A DNA stretch of 64,000 nucleotides from Pseudomonadota bacterium (GTDB taxonomy: Bacteria; Pseudomonadota; Alphaproteobacteria; Geminicoccales; Geminicoccaceae): NCBI GenBank assembly GCA_030549795.1, contig JAUQQO010000039.1, positions 33,166 to 97,165 of the forward strand. The letters are read 5' to 3'. The notes beneath the pieces were generated by a model. The model was not told where the DNA came from, did not search any database, and saw only the letters and a list, made by a program, of their open reading frames with translations. Shown here in pieces: positions 41,766 to 51,301 of this stretch (its first letter is position 1; each line of letters starts with the position of its first letter). The translations under genes were made by a program, and so were the position numbers.

Positions 41766-42728
41766 CTAAGGCGGCGGCACCGGGGTGAGAAGGGGCCGTC
41801 CCGCAAAATGCGCTTCGAGATTGTCGACCACGAGCTGGGCCATGGCATCGCGGGTCTGCGCGGTGGCCGAGGCGGCGTGCGGGGAGAGCACGACGTTCTC
41901 GAGCCGACGCAGGCGCTCCGGCACCCGCGGCTCCTGTTCGAACACATCGAGGCCGGCGGCCTTGATGCGCCCCTCTTCAAGGGCGGCGATCAAGGCCGCC
42001 TCGTCGACGACCGACCCGCGCGCGACGTTGATGAGGTAACCTTCTGGGCCGAGCGCATCGAGCACCGCGGCACTCACGAGGTGGCGGGTCGCCGCACCGC
42101 CCGGGCAGGAGAGGACGAGCACATCGACCGCGCGCGCGAGCGCTACCGGATCATCATAAAAGGCGTAGGCCACCGCGGCTTGGCGGTGGCGACCGTGGTA
42201 GCCGGCGATCTCCATGCCGATCGCCTCCAGGCGGCGGGCGATCGCCTTGCCGATGCGGCCGAGGCCGATGATGCCGACCTTTTTGCCGCGCGGACTGTCG
42301 GTCGGCGGCATCGGTCCCTCGCGCTCCCAGCGGCCGCTGCGGACCCACGCATCGGCCTCAACCGCCCGGCGGAAGGCCATCAAGAGCAGCATCAAGGCGG
42401 TATCCGCCACGTCTTCGGTGAGCACATCCGGGGTGTTGGTGACGGCGATGCCGCGCTCGGCGCAGGCGACGCGGTCAATCGCATCCACCCCCACCCCGAA
42501 GCAGGCGACGATCTCGAGCTTCGGGCAGGCCTCGATCATGGCGCGATCGGGGCCGACTTCGCCCGAGCAGACGATGGCGCGCACGCGCGGTCCGACATCG
42601 CGCAACATCGCCGCCTTATCGGGTGCGGAATAGTAATGGTGCAGGCGATAGCGCGCTTCGAGGGTCGCCATCGCCTTGGGCCGAATGGGCCAAAGGATCA
42701 GAACGTCGGGCTTTTCCGCACCACTCAC
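41766..42728 (-). CDS. D-isomer-specific 2-hydroxyacid dehydrogenase
   Basis: NAD(P)-dependent reductase of 320 residues related to glyoxylate/hydroxypyruvate reductase. The Rossmann loop is GIIGLGRIGKAIARRL, the substrate Arg lies in NVARGSVVDEAAL, the Glu in LDVFEQEPRVP and the catalytic His in VVLSPHAASAT. GTG 42728 starts MSGAEKPDV. It is separated from dnaE by about 165 bases, so it probably has its own promoter. Glyoxylate or hydroxypyruvate is the likely substrate by family, not proven here. Confidence 0.88.
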   Translation of the reverse strand: MSGAEKPDVLILWPIRPKAMATLEARYRLHHYYSAPDKAAMLRDVGPRVRAIVCSGEVGPDRAMIEACPKLEIVACFGVGVDAIDRVACAERGIAVTNTPDVLTEDVADTALMLLLMAFRRAVEADAWVRSGRWEREGPMPPTDSPRGKKVGIIGLGRIGKAIARRLEAIGMEIAGYHGRHRQAAVAYAFYDDPVALARAVDVLVLSCPGGAATRHLVSAAVLDALGPEGYLINVARGSVVDEAALIAALEEGRIKAAGLDVFEQEPRVPERLRRLENVVLSPHAASATAQTRDAMAQLVVDNLEAHFAGRPLLTPVPPP

Positions 42729-42925
42729 GGCAAGAGCCTTGCAGCTGACCGCGATGGAAGAAGGCTAGCGCGTACCCGAACCTCCGCAAGCCGCGATCCG
42801 GCAACAGCCGTCTTCTCGGCGCGCTTGTGGCTTGGAGCGCAGTTGGCGCCGCGGCGCCAGCGCAAGTGGCTCTTCAACCGCGGTTGCGGCGGGGCGAGGA
42901 TGGGGTGACAGCGTCCGAGGTGAGC

Positions 42926-43657
42926 ATGGCACCGCAACGTCTCGCGCCCACCCCCCGCTCGCGGCTGCGTCGGCTCCACAAGCGGGGCTGTTACGATTTC
43001 GAGACCATCGCTGCGATCCTCGATGCGGGTCTTATCGCCCATGTCGGCTATGTCATCGACGGCCAACCCTTCGTTACCCCCACCGCCTATTGGCGCGAGG
43101 GTTCGTTCGTGTACTGGCACGGTTCGCGGGCGAGCCGCGCGATCAAGAGGATCCGCGACGGCGCTCCCGTGTGCTTCACGGTCAGTCTTCTCGATGGGAT
43201 CGTCTTCGCCCGCTCGGGCTTCCATCATTCCCTCAACTACCGCTCGGTGATGCTCTTTGGCCGGGCGCATGAGGTGCTCGACGAAGCAGAGAAACGGCGT
43301 GCCCTCGACCATTTCATCGACCGTCTCGCCCCGGGGCGGGCAGCGCAGCTGCGTGCCCCGACGGCTCGAGAGCTCAAGGCGACGAGCGTGCTCGCGATGG
43401 CGATCGAAGAGGGGGCGGCCAAGATCCGCAGCGGGCCGCCCAAGGACGAGGAAGAGGACTACGGTCTGCCGATCTGGGCGGGCGTGGTGCCGCTCACCAC
43501 GCGCCCGGGCGCGCCCATCCCCGACCCGAACCTGGGGCAAGGGATCGCACTGCCGGAATCGATCGCCGAGCTCTGCGCCGCCGACGATTTCGCCCGCGCG
43601 CTCGCAGCCACCGCCCACGGGCGCGCGCGAGGCGGGGCAAGCCGCGCCAATGGCTAG
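42926..43657 (+). CDS. Pyridoxamine-phosphate-oxidase-like flavin-binding protein
   Basis: Protein of 243 residues in the split-barrel FMN-binding superfamily, closest in style to the NimA-like group (COG3467). It begins PRSRLRRLHKRGCYDFETIA, then LIAHVGYVIDGQPFVTPTAY, VYWHGSRASRAI, CFTVSLLDGIVFARSGFHHSL and YRSVMLFGRAHEV. ATG 42926 has GAGGTGA upstream. It is divergent from the hydroxyacid dehydrogenase. The family reduces or binds small redox substrates; the substrate is unknown. Confidence 0.87.
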   Translation: MAPQRLAPTPRSRLRRLHKRGCYDFETIAAILDAGLIAHVGYVIDGQPFVTPTAYWREGSFVYWHGSRASRAIKRIRDGAPVCFTVSLLDGIVFARSGFHHSLNYRSVMLFGRAHEVLDEAEKRRALDHFIDRLAPGRAAQLRAPTARELKATSVLAMAIEEGAAKIRSGPPKDEEEDYGLPIWAGVVPLTTRPGAPIPDPNLGQGIALPESIAELCAADDFARALAATAHGRARGGASRANG

Positions 43658-43666
43658 CGCGCGGCG

Positions 43667-44500
43667 CTAGGCGGCGCGGCGGACACTTGCGCGCGCCCGC
43701 TCGGCGGCACCGAGCGGGGAGGCGAGGTCGTGCGCCGCCTCGGCCGCTGCCCGTTCGGCGAGGAAGGCCTGGATGCGGGCGCGCAGCGCGAGCGCCTCGC
43801 GGTCGCGGGCGCGCGGCTGCACCCGAGCGGGCTCGGGGACAGGCGGCGGCGCCGCGAGGGGCGCGTGAGGGCGCTTCTCGGGTTCCGCTTGCGCGCAGGC
43901 GTCGCGTTCTGCGGTCGCTTCGTCGCTCGGCTCGCCGCCCGCGGCTCGCGCCGCGCGGGCCTGTTGGGCGCGCAGCTTGCGGTAGGCGGACAAAAGGGCG
44001 AGCGCGCGGCGATGCTCGGCCTGGGCGGCGGCGCGGTAGCGAACGATGGTGGCGAGGCTCGCGCGCGCTGCCGGTTGGGCGAGATCGGAGCCGAAGCCGC
44101 GCTCCGGCTCGGCGGGCGGCACATCGGCCATCGCTTCCGCTTCCAGCCGATCGGCGCGCATCTCTCGCCAGATCGCGACCGCGATCGCATCGACATAGAG
44201 GAGCTCGATCGGGTCTTGGGGCGCGAGCGCGCGGCGCAGCTCGGCAACGAGCGCTTGGAAGGCCTCGGCGTCCTCGTGCGGGAGGAGGGCGAAGCTTTGC
44301 GCGCGCAAGCCGTGGCGCAGGGCGTTTTGGGCGCTTTTGGCTTTGCCCTCGGGGGTGCGGGGGCCGCCGCGGGGCGAAGAGGGGGCGCAAGCGGAGGCGG
44401 TCAAGGGGGCGGGCTCCTCATGGCTGATATCAGGATCATAGCCGTAATTTAGGAACGTTGTCAAGAACGGTTCCGGCGCCGGGGCGCGCCGATCAGTCAC
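43667..44500 (-). CDS. Unknown Ala/Arg-rich protein with GPRTPEGKAKS motif
   Basis: Protein of 277 residues. The N-terminal part has SSPRGGPRTPEGKAKSAQNA followed by LRHGLRA, a motif recurring in proteins of unknown function. The middle is helical (DAEAFQALVAELRRALAPQD, IAVAIWREMRADRLEAEAM, RASLATIVRYRAAAQAEHRR), and the C-terminal third is Ala/Arg/Glu-rich and likely coiled-coil. GTG 44500 has no good SD, and the sequence composition stays gene-like through the lower-GC start. I do not recognise a function. DNA or RNA binding is possible from the basic, helical composition. Confidence 0.6.
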   Translation of the reverse strand: MTDRRAPAPEPFLTTFLNYGYDPDISHEEPAPLTASACAPSSPRGGPRTPEGKAKSAQNALRHGLRAQSFALLPHEDAEAFQALVAELRRALAPQDPIELLYVDAIAVAIWREMRADRLEAEAMADVPPAEPERGFGSDLAQPAARASLATIVRYRAAAQAEHRRALALLSAYRKLRAQQARAARAAGGEPSDEATAERDACAQAEPEKRPHAPLAAPPPVPEPARVQPRARDREALALRARIQAFLAERAAAEAAHDLASPLGAAERARASVRRAA

Positions 44501-44559
44501 ATGCGCTGCATGGGTGTTGTGTTCTTACATTAGCGTCGTGGCGAGCAGTTGGGCTTGCG

Positions 44560-46095
44560 ATGGAACCCGCCATGGGCAGGATGCAGGTCATAAAGCGCGC
44601 CAACCGCGGCGAGGCGGTGGCCGCCGAGGATCGAGGCGTGGCCGAGGTCGTGGAAGAGCAGAACGCGCTCTCGCGCGCTGAACAGAAGGCCTCGCCACTT
44701 TATGCCGGACGTATCCGTGTCTATCCCAAAAGCGTCAAGGGAACGTTTCGTACGATCAAATGGGCGGCGCTCATCGGTCTCTTGACGATATACTATGTCG
44801 TGCCTTGGCTGCGATGGGATCGTGGACCGGGGGCGCCCAATCAAGCCATATTGGCTGATTTCGAAACTCGTAGGATCTATTTCTTTTGGATCGAGATCTG
44901 GCCTCAGGAGATATATTTCCTGACCGGCCTGTTGATGATGGCCGCCTTCGGCCTGTTCCTCGCCACCTCGCTTTTCGGTCGCTTGTGGTGCGGCTTCGCC
45001 TGCCCGCAAACCGTTTGGACCGATCTCTTCATGTGGGTCGAGCGCCTCATCGAGGGCGACCGCGCCGAGCGCATGCGCTTGGATGCCCAGCCCTGGACGG
45101 CCCAGAAGATCGCCAAGAAAGCGCTCAAACATTTCGTTTGGGTGGTGATCGCCGCTGCTACCGGCGGCGCTTGGATCATGTATTTCAACGATGCGCCCAC
45201 GGTCACACGCGAGATTTTGACCGGCCAGGCGAGCACAACTGTCTACTTCTTCTTTGGCCTGTTCACGACTACGACGTATCTGCTGGGCGGCATCGCGCGC
45301 GAGCAGGTGTGTACCTACATGTGCCCGTGGCCGCGCATCCAAGGGGCGCTCGTGGATCAGGATACCATGGCCGTCACTTATGAGGCCTGGCGGGGCGAGC
45401 CGCGCGGCAAGTACCGAAAAGGCGAGAGCTTCGAAGGGCGCGGCGACTGCATCGACTGCCGCCAGTGCGTCGCCGTTTGCCCTATGGGCATCGACATCCG
45501 CGATGGCTTTCAGCTCGAGTGCATCGGTTGCGGGCTGTGCATCGACGCGTGCGATGATGTGATGCGCAAGATCGGCCGCCCGCCGCGGCTCATCTCTTAT
45601 GACAGCGCCCGCAATCTGGCGCTGCGCGCTCAGGGGCTGCCGCCCCAGTACCGCCTCGTGCGGCCGCGCACGATCCTCTATGCGACGGTGTTCACCCTCG
45701 TCGCCGCCACCATGCTCGCCGTGCTCGCCTTGCGCTCCACCACCGACATCAACGTCTTGCCGGAGCGCAACCCGCTCTTCGTCACCCTTTCCGATGGCAG
45801 CATCCGCAACGGCTATACCGTTAAGATCCTCAACAAGGCGCGCGAGCACCGCGCTTATGAGCTCGCGATCGAAGGTCTGCCCGGGGCGCGGCTGCAGCTC
45901 GCCGGGACTCCGAGCGAGCGCACCACCCTCATCCTCGACGCCCCACCCGATGGGGTCGGCGCCCACCGCCTCTTCGTGCGCGCCCCGCGCGCCGCGGTCA
46001 CGAGCGAGGTCATGGACATCACCTTCACGCTCACCGATACGGTGAGCGGTGAGCGGACCCGTGTCGCCACCACCTTCCGAGGGCCGAAGCGATGA
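44560..46095 (+). CDS. ccoG: cbb3 oxidase accessory protein CcoG (FixG)
   Basis: Membrane-bound iron-sulfur protein of 511 residues needed for copper handling during assembly of cbb3-type cytochrome oxidase. It has about four or five transmembrane helices, LWCGFACPQTVWTDLFMW, EQVCTYMCPWPRIQG, and two 4Fe-4S motifs: CIDCRQCVAVCP and CIGCGLCIDACD. The C-terminal periplasmic part is Ig-like. The start is uncertain among ATG 44560, 44572 and 44581. Its stop overlaps ccoH by four bases (ATGA). No FNR/FixK box (TTGAT-N4-ATCAA) is visible just upstream. Confidence 0.95.
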   Translation: MEPAMGRMQVIKRANRGEAVAAEDRGVAEVVEEQNALSRAEQKASPLYAGRIRVYPKSVKGTFRTIKWAALIGLLTIYYVVPWLRWDRGPGAPNQAILADFETRRIYFFWIEIWPQEIYFLTGLLMMAAFGLFLATSLFGRLWCGFACPQTVWTDLFMWVERLIEGDRAERMRLDAQPWTAQKIAKKALKHFVWVVIAAATGGAWIMYFNDAPTVTREILTGQASTTVYFFFGLFTTTTYLLGGIAREQVCTYMCPWPRIQGALVDQDTMAVTYEAWRGEPRGKYRKGESFEGRGDCIDCRQCVAVCPMGIDIRDGFQLECIGCGLCIDACDDVMRKIGRPPRLISYDSARNLALRAQGLPPQYRLVRPRTILYATVFTLVAATMLAVLALRSTTDINVLPERNPLFVTLSDGSIRNGYTVKILNKAREHRAYELAIEGLPGARLQLAGTPSERTTLILDAPPDGVGAHRLFVRAPRAAVTSEVMDITFTLTDTVSGERTRVATTFRGPKR

Positions 46096-46586
46096 TCGGC
46101 AAAACCACCTCGCACCGATCGCCCGGCTGGTGGATCCCGTGGACCTTCGCAGCCGGCTTTCTCCTCGTCGTCGCCGTCAACGGCGTCATGATCTGGCTCG
46201 CGGCGTCCTCCTGGACGGGCCTGGTCACGGAGCGCGCCTACGACCGCGGTCTCGAGTACAACCGCAACCTCGAAGCAGCGGCGCGCATGGCGCAATTGGG
46301 TTGGCAGACCCGCCTTACGGTTGCGACGCTTGCCGATGGCGCGCGCGAGTTGCGCCTGGAAGCGCGCGATCGCACGGGCGAGCCGCTCGCCGGCCTTTTG
46401 GTCGAGGGCAAGCTCGAGCGGCCGGTGCACGAGGGAGCCGACCGCGAACTCTTCCTTGTGCCCGCCGGCCGCGGCTTGTATCGCGCTGTGCTCGAGGATC
46501 TGCCGCCCGGCCAATGGCACGCGCATCTGCGCTTGACGCGCGGCAACGAGCGCTTCGTGGTCAGCGAACGGCTGATCGTGCGATGA
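46092..46586 (+). CDS. ccoH: FixH/CcoH family protein
   Basis: Protein of 164 residues with one N-terminal helix (WWIPWTFAAGFLLVVAVNGV) and a periplasmic beta domain (LRLEARDRTGEPLAGLLVEG, PPGQWHAHLRLTRGNE). It is a small assembly factor that associates with immature cbb3 oxidase. Its start overlaps the ccoG stop and the copper ATPase gene follows. Confidence 0.92.
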   Translation: MIGKTTSHRSPGWWIPWTFAAGFLLVVAVNGVMIWLAASSWTGLVTERAYDRGLEYNRNLEAAARMAQLGWQTRLTVATLADGARELRLEARDRTGEPLAGLLVEGKLERPVHEGADRELFLVPAGRGLYRAVLEDLPPGQWHAHLRLTRGNERFVVSERLIVR

Positions 46587-46671
46587 GCCGCACGAGCGCG
46601 CGCACAAGGCCTATGCGCCTGTGGAAGCCCAACGCCGCGCGCGAGCCCGCACAGCGACCCCTGTTGCGAGA

Positions 46672-48948
46672 ATGAACGCCGCTTCTCCCACTTGCGCGGT
46701 GCCGACCGCACCAAGCGGAGCGAATGGGGCAGCCATCGAGGCGCTGCCCTATGTGCGCCGCGATCCCAAAAGCGATCTCTTGCGCCTCGACCTCGTGGTC
46801 GAGGGAGTCCACTGTGCCGCCTGCATCCGCCGCATCGAAGGCCGCCTCAAACGCCTACCCGGGGTCAAGGACGCCCGCCTCAACCTCTCCTCCCGGCGGC
46901 TGTCGGTGGCGTTCGAAGGAGCTCCGGAGCGGGCCCGCGCGATCGTGACGGCAGTCGAAGAGCTCGGCTACCGCGCCGTGCCCTTCGACCCGGCCCGCCT
47001 CGAAGGGGCCGATGCCGCGGCCGAAAAGGAGCTGCTGTTGTGCTTGGCGGTCGCTGGTTTCGCCGCCGGCAACATCATGCTCCTCGCCGTGTCGGTCTGG
47101 TCCGGCCATTTCGTCGGCATGGGCGAGGCGACGCGCACGCTTCTGCACTGGTTCGAAGCGCTCATTGCCCTTCCCGCCATCGCCTTCGCCGGCCGCCCCT
47201 TCTTCCGTTCGGCACTGTCCGCACTGCGCGCCGGCCACACCAACATGGACGTGCCGATCTCCTTGGCCGTTCTCCTCGCCCCGGCGGTCAGCCTCTTCGA
47301 GACCATCCGCATGGGCGAGCATGCCTATTTCGACAGCGCGGTGACCCTTCTCTTCTTCCTGTTGATCGGACGCTACCTCGATCGGCGGGCGCGCGGTGCG
47401 GCGCGCGCCGCGGTGGCGCGTCTGCTCGCTTTGCGCGCGCAGGCGGTGATGCGCCTGGAGCCGGACGGCACCACCCGTCCCGTGCGCCCCGACGACCTCG
47501 CCCCGGGCGATGAGATCGTGGTTGCCACCGGCGAGCGGGTAGGGGTGGACGGCGCGGTGGTCGAGGGGCGCAGCGAACTCGACACGAGCCTTGTGACCGG
47601 CGAGACGGTGCCGCAGCCGGTCGAGCCCGGAAGCCGCGTCTTCGCCGGCACCGTCAATCTCGGCGCACCGCTGCGCGTGCGGGTGACGGCGGTGGGCGAG
47701 GGAACGCTTTTGGCCGAGATCGTGCGCCTTATGGAAGCAGCCGAGCAGCGGCGCTCGCGCTTCGTGGCACTCGCCGACCGTGTTGCCCGCTTGTACGCCC
47801 CCTTCGTCCACACGCTCGCAGCCCTTACGTTTTTGGGCTGGCTCTGGTGGGGGGCAGGGTGGCACTTCGCGCTTATGAGCGCGCTTGCCGTGCTCATCAT
47901 CACTTGCCCCTGCGCGCTCGGCTTAGCCGTACCGGCGGTGCAGGTGATCGCCGCAGGTAGGCTCATGCGCTCGGGCATTCTCATCAAATCGGCCACCGCG
48001 CTCGAGCGTTTTGCCCGGATCGACACCGTCGTCTTCGATAAAACCGGCACGCTTACAAGCGGGCAGATGACGCTTGCGGCGATCGACCACGGCACGCAGG
48101 AGGACCTCGAGGCGGCGGCCATGCTCGCGCGCAGCTCGCGTCATCCGCTCGCCCGCGCGCTCGCGGCCGCCGCCGGGCCGGGGCCTTCGGCGTCGGGGGT
48201 GGAGGAAGTGGCGGGGATGGGCCTGCGCTGGCACGGACCGGACGGGGAGTGGCGGCTCGGCCGGCGTGGCTTCGCAGCCGAGGTGCCCGACGACGACGCC
48301 CCCGGTGCCGAGCTGTGGTTCACGCGGCCGAACCGGCCGTCCGTGCGCTTCCGCTTCCACGATCCGCTGCGTTTGGATGCAGCGGCGGTGGTGGCGACAC
48401 TCAAGGCGCGCGGGCTCGCAATCGAGCTCCTCTCCGGCGACCGACGGGCGACGGTGGCGGGGGTGGCACAGAGCCTCGGCATCGCGCGCTGGCAGGCCGA
48501 GCTCTCGCCCGCACAGAAGGTCGCGCGGCTCGAGGAGCTCGCGCGTGCGGGGCGCAAGGTGCTCATGGTGGGCGACGGGCTCAACGACGCCCCTTCGCTC
48601 GCCGCCGCCTATGTCTCGCTCTCTCCGGCCTCAGCCGTCGACATCGCCCAGACCGCAGCCGATGCCGTCTTTCAGGGCAAGCGCTTGGCGCCTGTGCTCG
48701 AGGTGCTCGAGGTGGCGCGCCGCGCCGAGTGGCTCGTGCGCCAAAACATCGCCTTTTCGATCCTCTACAATCTCTGCGCCGTGCCGCTCGCGGTTTTCGG
48801 CTATGTGACGCCGCTTGTGGCAGCGATTGCCATGAGCACCTCCTCGCTCGTCGTGGTCAGTAACTCCTTCCGCCTGCAGTGGAGCGCGCGCGGGGCCCTT
48901 GCGCTTGATGCGCCCGCGGCAAAAGGGCGGCTCGGGAGCGCGGTATGA
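46672..48948 (+). CDS. ccoI: Copper-exporting P1B-type ATPase CcoI (FixI)
   Basis: Supplies copper for the CuB site of cbb3 oxidase. The 758 residues have an N-terminal heavy-metal domain with GVHCAACIRR (Cys48, Cys51), a transmembrane metal motif CPC (412-414), TGE actuator loop SLVTGETVP, phosphorylation motif DKTGTLT (from 456), and hinge MVGDGLNDAPSLAAA. ATG 46672 is preferred; an in-frame GTG at 46621 would add 17 residues. The stop overlaps ccoS (ATGA). Confidence 0.94.
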   Translation: MNAASPTCAVPTAPSGANGAAIEALPYVRRDPKSDLLRLDLVVEGVHCAACIRRIEGRLKRLPGVKDARLNLSSRRLSVAFEGAPERARAIVTAVEELGYRAVPFDPARLEGADAAAEKELLLCLAVAGFAAGNIMLLAVSVWSGHFVGMGEATRTLLHWFEALIALPAIAFAGRPFFRSALSALRAGHTNMDVPISLAVLLAPAVSLFETIRMGEHAYFDSAVTLLFFLLIGRYLDRRARGAARAAVARLLALRAQAVMRLEPDGTTRPVRPDDLAPGDEIVVATGERVGVDGAVVEGRSELDTSLVTGETVPQPVEPGSRVFAGTVNLGAPLRVRVTAVGEGTLLAEIVRLMEAAEQRRSRFVALADRVARLYAPFVHTLAALTFLGWLWWGAGWHFALMSALAVLIITCPCALGLAVPAVQVIAAGRLMRSGILIKSATALERFARIDTVVFDKTGTLTSGQMTLAAIDHGTQEDLEAAAMLARSSRHPLARALAAAAGPGPSASGVEEVAGMGLRWHGPDGEWRLGRRGFAAEVPDDDAPGAELWFTRPNRPSVRFRFHDPLRLDAAAVVATLKARGLAIELLSGDRRATVAGVAQSLGIARWQAELSPAQKVARLEELARAGRKVLMVGDGLNDAPSLAAAYVSLSPASAVDIAQTAADAVFQGKRLAPVLEVLEVARRAEWLVRQNIAFSILYNLCAVPLAVFGYVTPLVAAIAMSTSSLVVVSNSFRLQWSARGALALDAPAAKGRLGSAV

Positions 48949-49112
48949 GCGGATTGCTCTTCCTTATCCCGATCGCGCTCTTTATGGGCCTTTTGGGCCT
49001 TTTGGCGTTCGTTTGGGCGCTCAAATCGGGCCAGTTCGACGATCTCGACGGCGCAGCGCAGCGCATCCTGCTCGAGGAGGACGAAGAGGAGGAGCGGCCG
49101 GCGCGCGAGTGA
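48945..49112 (+). CDS. ccoS: cbb3 oxidase maturation protein CcoS
   Basis: Protein of 55 residues beginning MSGLLFLIPIALFMGLLGLL. One helix is followed by FVWALKSGQFDDLDGAAQRI, the family hallmark, and an acidic tail (EEDEEEERP). ATG 48945 overlaps the ccoI stop by four bases, as is usual for the pair. It is needed to insert cofactors into cbb3 oxidase. Confidence 0.93.
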   Translation: MSGLLFLIPIALFMGLLGLLAFVWALKSGQFDDLDGAAQRILLEEDEEEERPARE

Positions 49113-49196
49113 GCGCGGTGGCGCTGCGCGCGTTGGCGGCGTTGTGTGCCCGCACGCTGCGGTCGACCTCGGGGCGGGCGGAGGGGTGGCGGCGTC

Positions 49197-49223
49197 TTGC
49201 GGAGCCAAAACACAACGTTATAA
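49197..49223 (+). promoter_or_regulatory. Promoter with Zur-like palindromic operator
   Basis: GTTATAAC at 49216-49223 is a perfect palindrome within AACGTTATAACATAGC, close to the core of known Zur/Fur-type boxes. It also contains TATAAC, a good -10, with TTGCGA at 49197-49202 as -35 (15-base spacer, short). A repressor bound here would cover the -10. It lies 24 bases before the COG0523 gene start. Confidence 0.55.
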
Positions 49224-49246
49224 CATAGCACAAACGGAGGCGCGCC

Positions 49247-50437
<1,191 letters not shown>

Positions 50438-50440
50438 CCC

Positions 50441-51094
50441 ATGGTCCCGGCTGCTGTCGCCTCGCCCATGACCCCCGCGCCGATCCCGGGGGCTCCCGAG
50501 GTGCGCGTGGTCGACCATCCCGAGGCTTTGGGCTGCATTCACCAAGACGGTGTGGCGCTCGTCATTTGGCGCCGAAGCGTGCCGGACGAGCTCGTGCGCC
50601 TTCTCGACAGCCTGAGCTTCGCGGAACTCCCGCACCTGCGCGTGGAGGAGATTGCGGTGGATGCGGTTACCGATGCGCTCGATCGCGCCCTCGGCCCGCG
50701 CGCACCGGCGCTTGCCCCGCTCATCCTCGATGTTGGCGCGCTTGCCCGCCGCTACGCCCAAATCGCCCGGCTCGCGCGCATCCGCCTGCGCTTGGAGGCG
50801 ATCCGCGACGATGCCTGCCGGCGCTTCCACGCTGATCAGGTGCGGCTGCGGCTTCTTTGCACCTACCGCGGACCGGGTACCGAGTGGATCCCGCGCGCCG
50901 CGGTACGCCTAGCCGAAGACGGTTACGTGGCCGATCCCGATCCCGCTCAGATCCGGCGGCTCGAGCGTTTCGCAGTCGGGCTCTTTGCCGGTGCGCGCGC
51001 TCCTTTGCCCTGTATCCACCGCTCGCCACCGCTCGCTGCCACCGGTGGCGATCGCTTGCTGCTCGTAATCGACGAGGGCGCAGGAGCCGCTTAG
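50441..51094 (+). CDS. DUF1826 family protein
   Basis: Protein of 217 residues. DACRRFHADQVRLRLLCTYR and GPGTEWIP are typical of DUF1826, with further conserved stretches LDVGALARRYAQIARL and AVGLFAGARAPLPCIHRSPP. His and Cys residues in those motifs could bind metal. It starts three bases after the COG0523 GTPase stop, so the two are co-translated. DUF1826 genes are often found with Zur-controlled GTPases. The molecular role is unknown; the start could instead be ATG 50468. Confidence 0.87.
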   Translation: MVPAAVASPMTPAPIPGAPEVRVVDHPEALGCIHQDGVALVIWRRSVPDELVRLLDSLSFAELPHLRVEEIAVDAVTDALDRALGPRAPALAPLILDVGALARRYAQIARLARIRLRLEAIRDDACRRFHADQVRLRLLCTYRGPGTEWIPRAAVRLAEDGYVADPDPAQIRRLERFAVGLFAGARAPLPCIHRSPPLAATGGDRLLLVIDEGAGAA

Positions 51095-51180
51095 GGCTGG
51101 CGCGCGCAACGCTCTTGGCAACGCGCAACGCTCCCGCAACGCGCGTAGCGGGCTCCAAGAAAGGCGTTTTGTGCGAAAGC

Positions 51181-51251
51181 TGCGCGTGCACGATAGGCGC
51201 GGAGTGCACGCGCATCGAAGGGGGTGGGCTGCGACAGTGCTCTCGTTGCAG
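51181..51251 (+). promoter_or_regulatory. Structured 5' leader ahead of serC
   Basis: A perfect 11-pair stem (TGCGCGTGCAC 51181-51191; GTGCACGCGCA 51204-51214) with a 12-base loop is followed by a seven-pair stem (CTGCGAC 51229-51235; GTTGCAG 51245-51251, one G-U). They lie about 50-120 bases before serC. The arrangement recalls the serC RNA motif described upstream of serC in alphaproteobacteria, but I could not compare it with the covariance model. Confidence 0.45.
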
Positions 51252-51301
51252 TGCAGCGAAGCCTCGCCTAGAGGGAGCGCACGCAAAGCGGATGGCAACG
51301 C

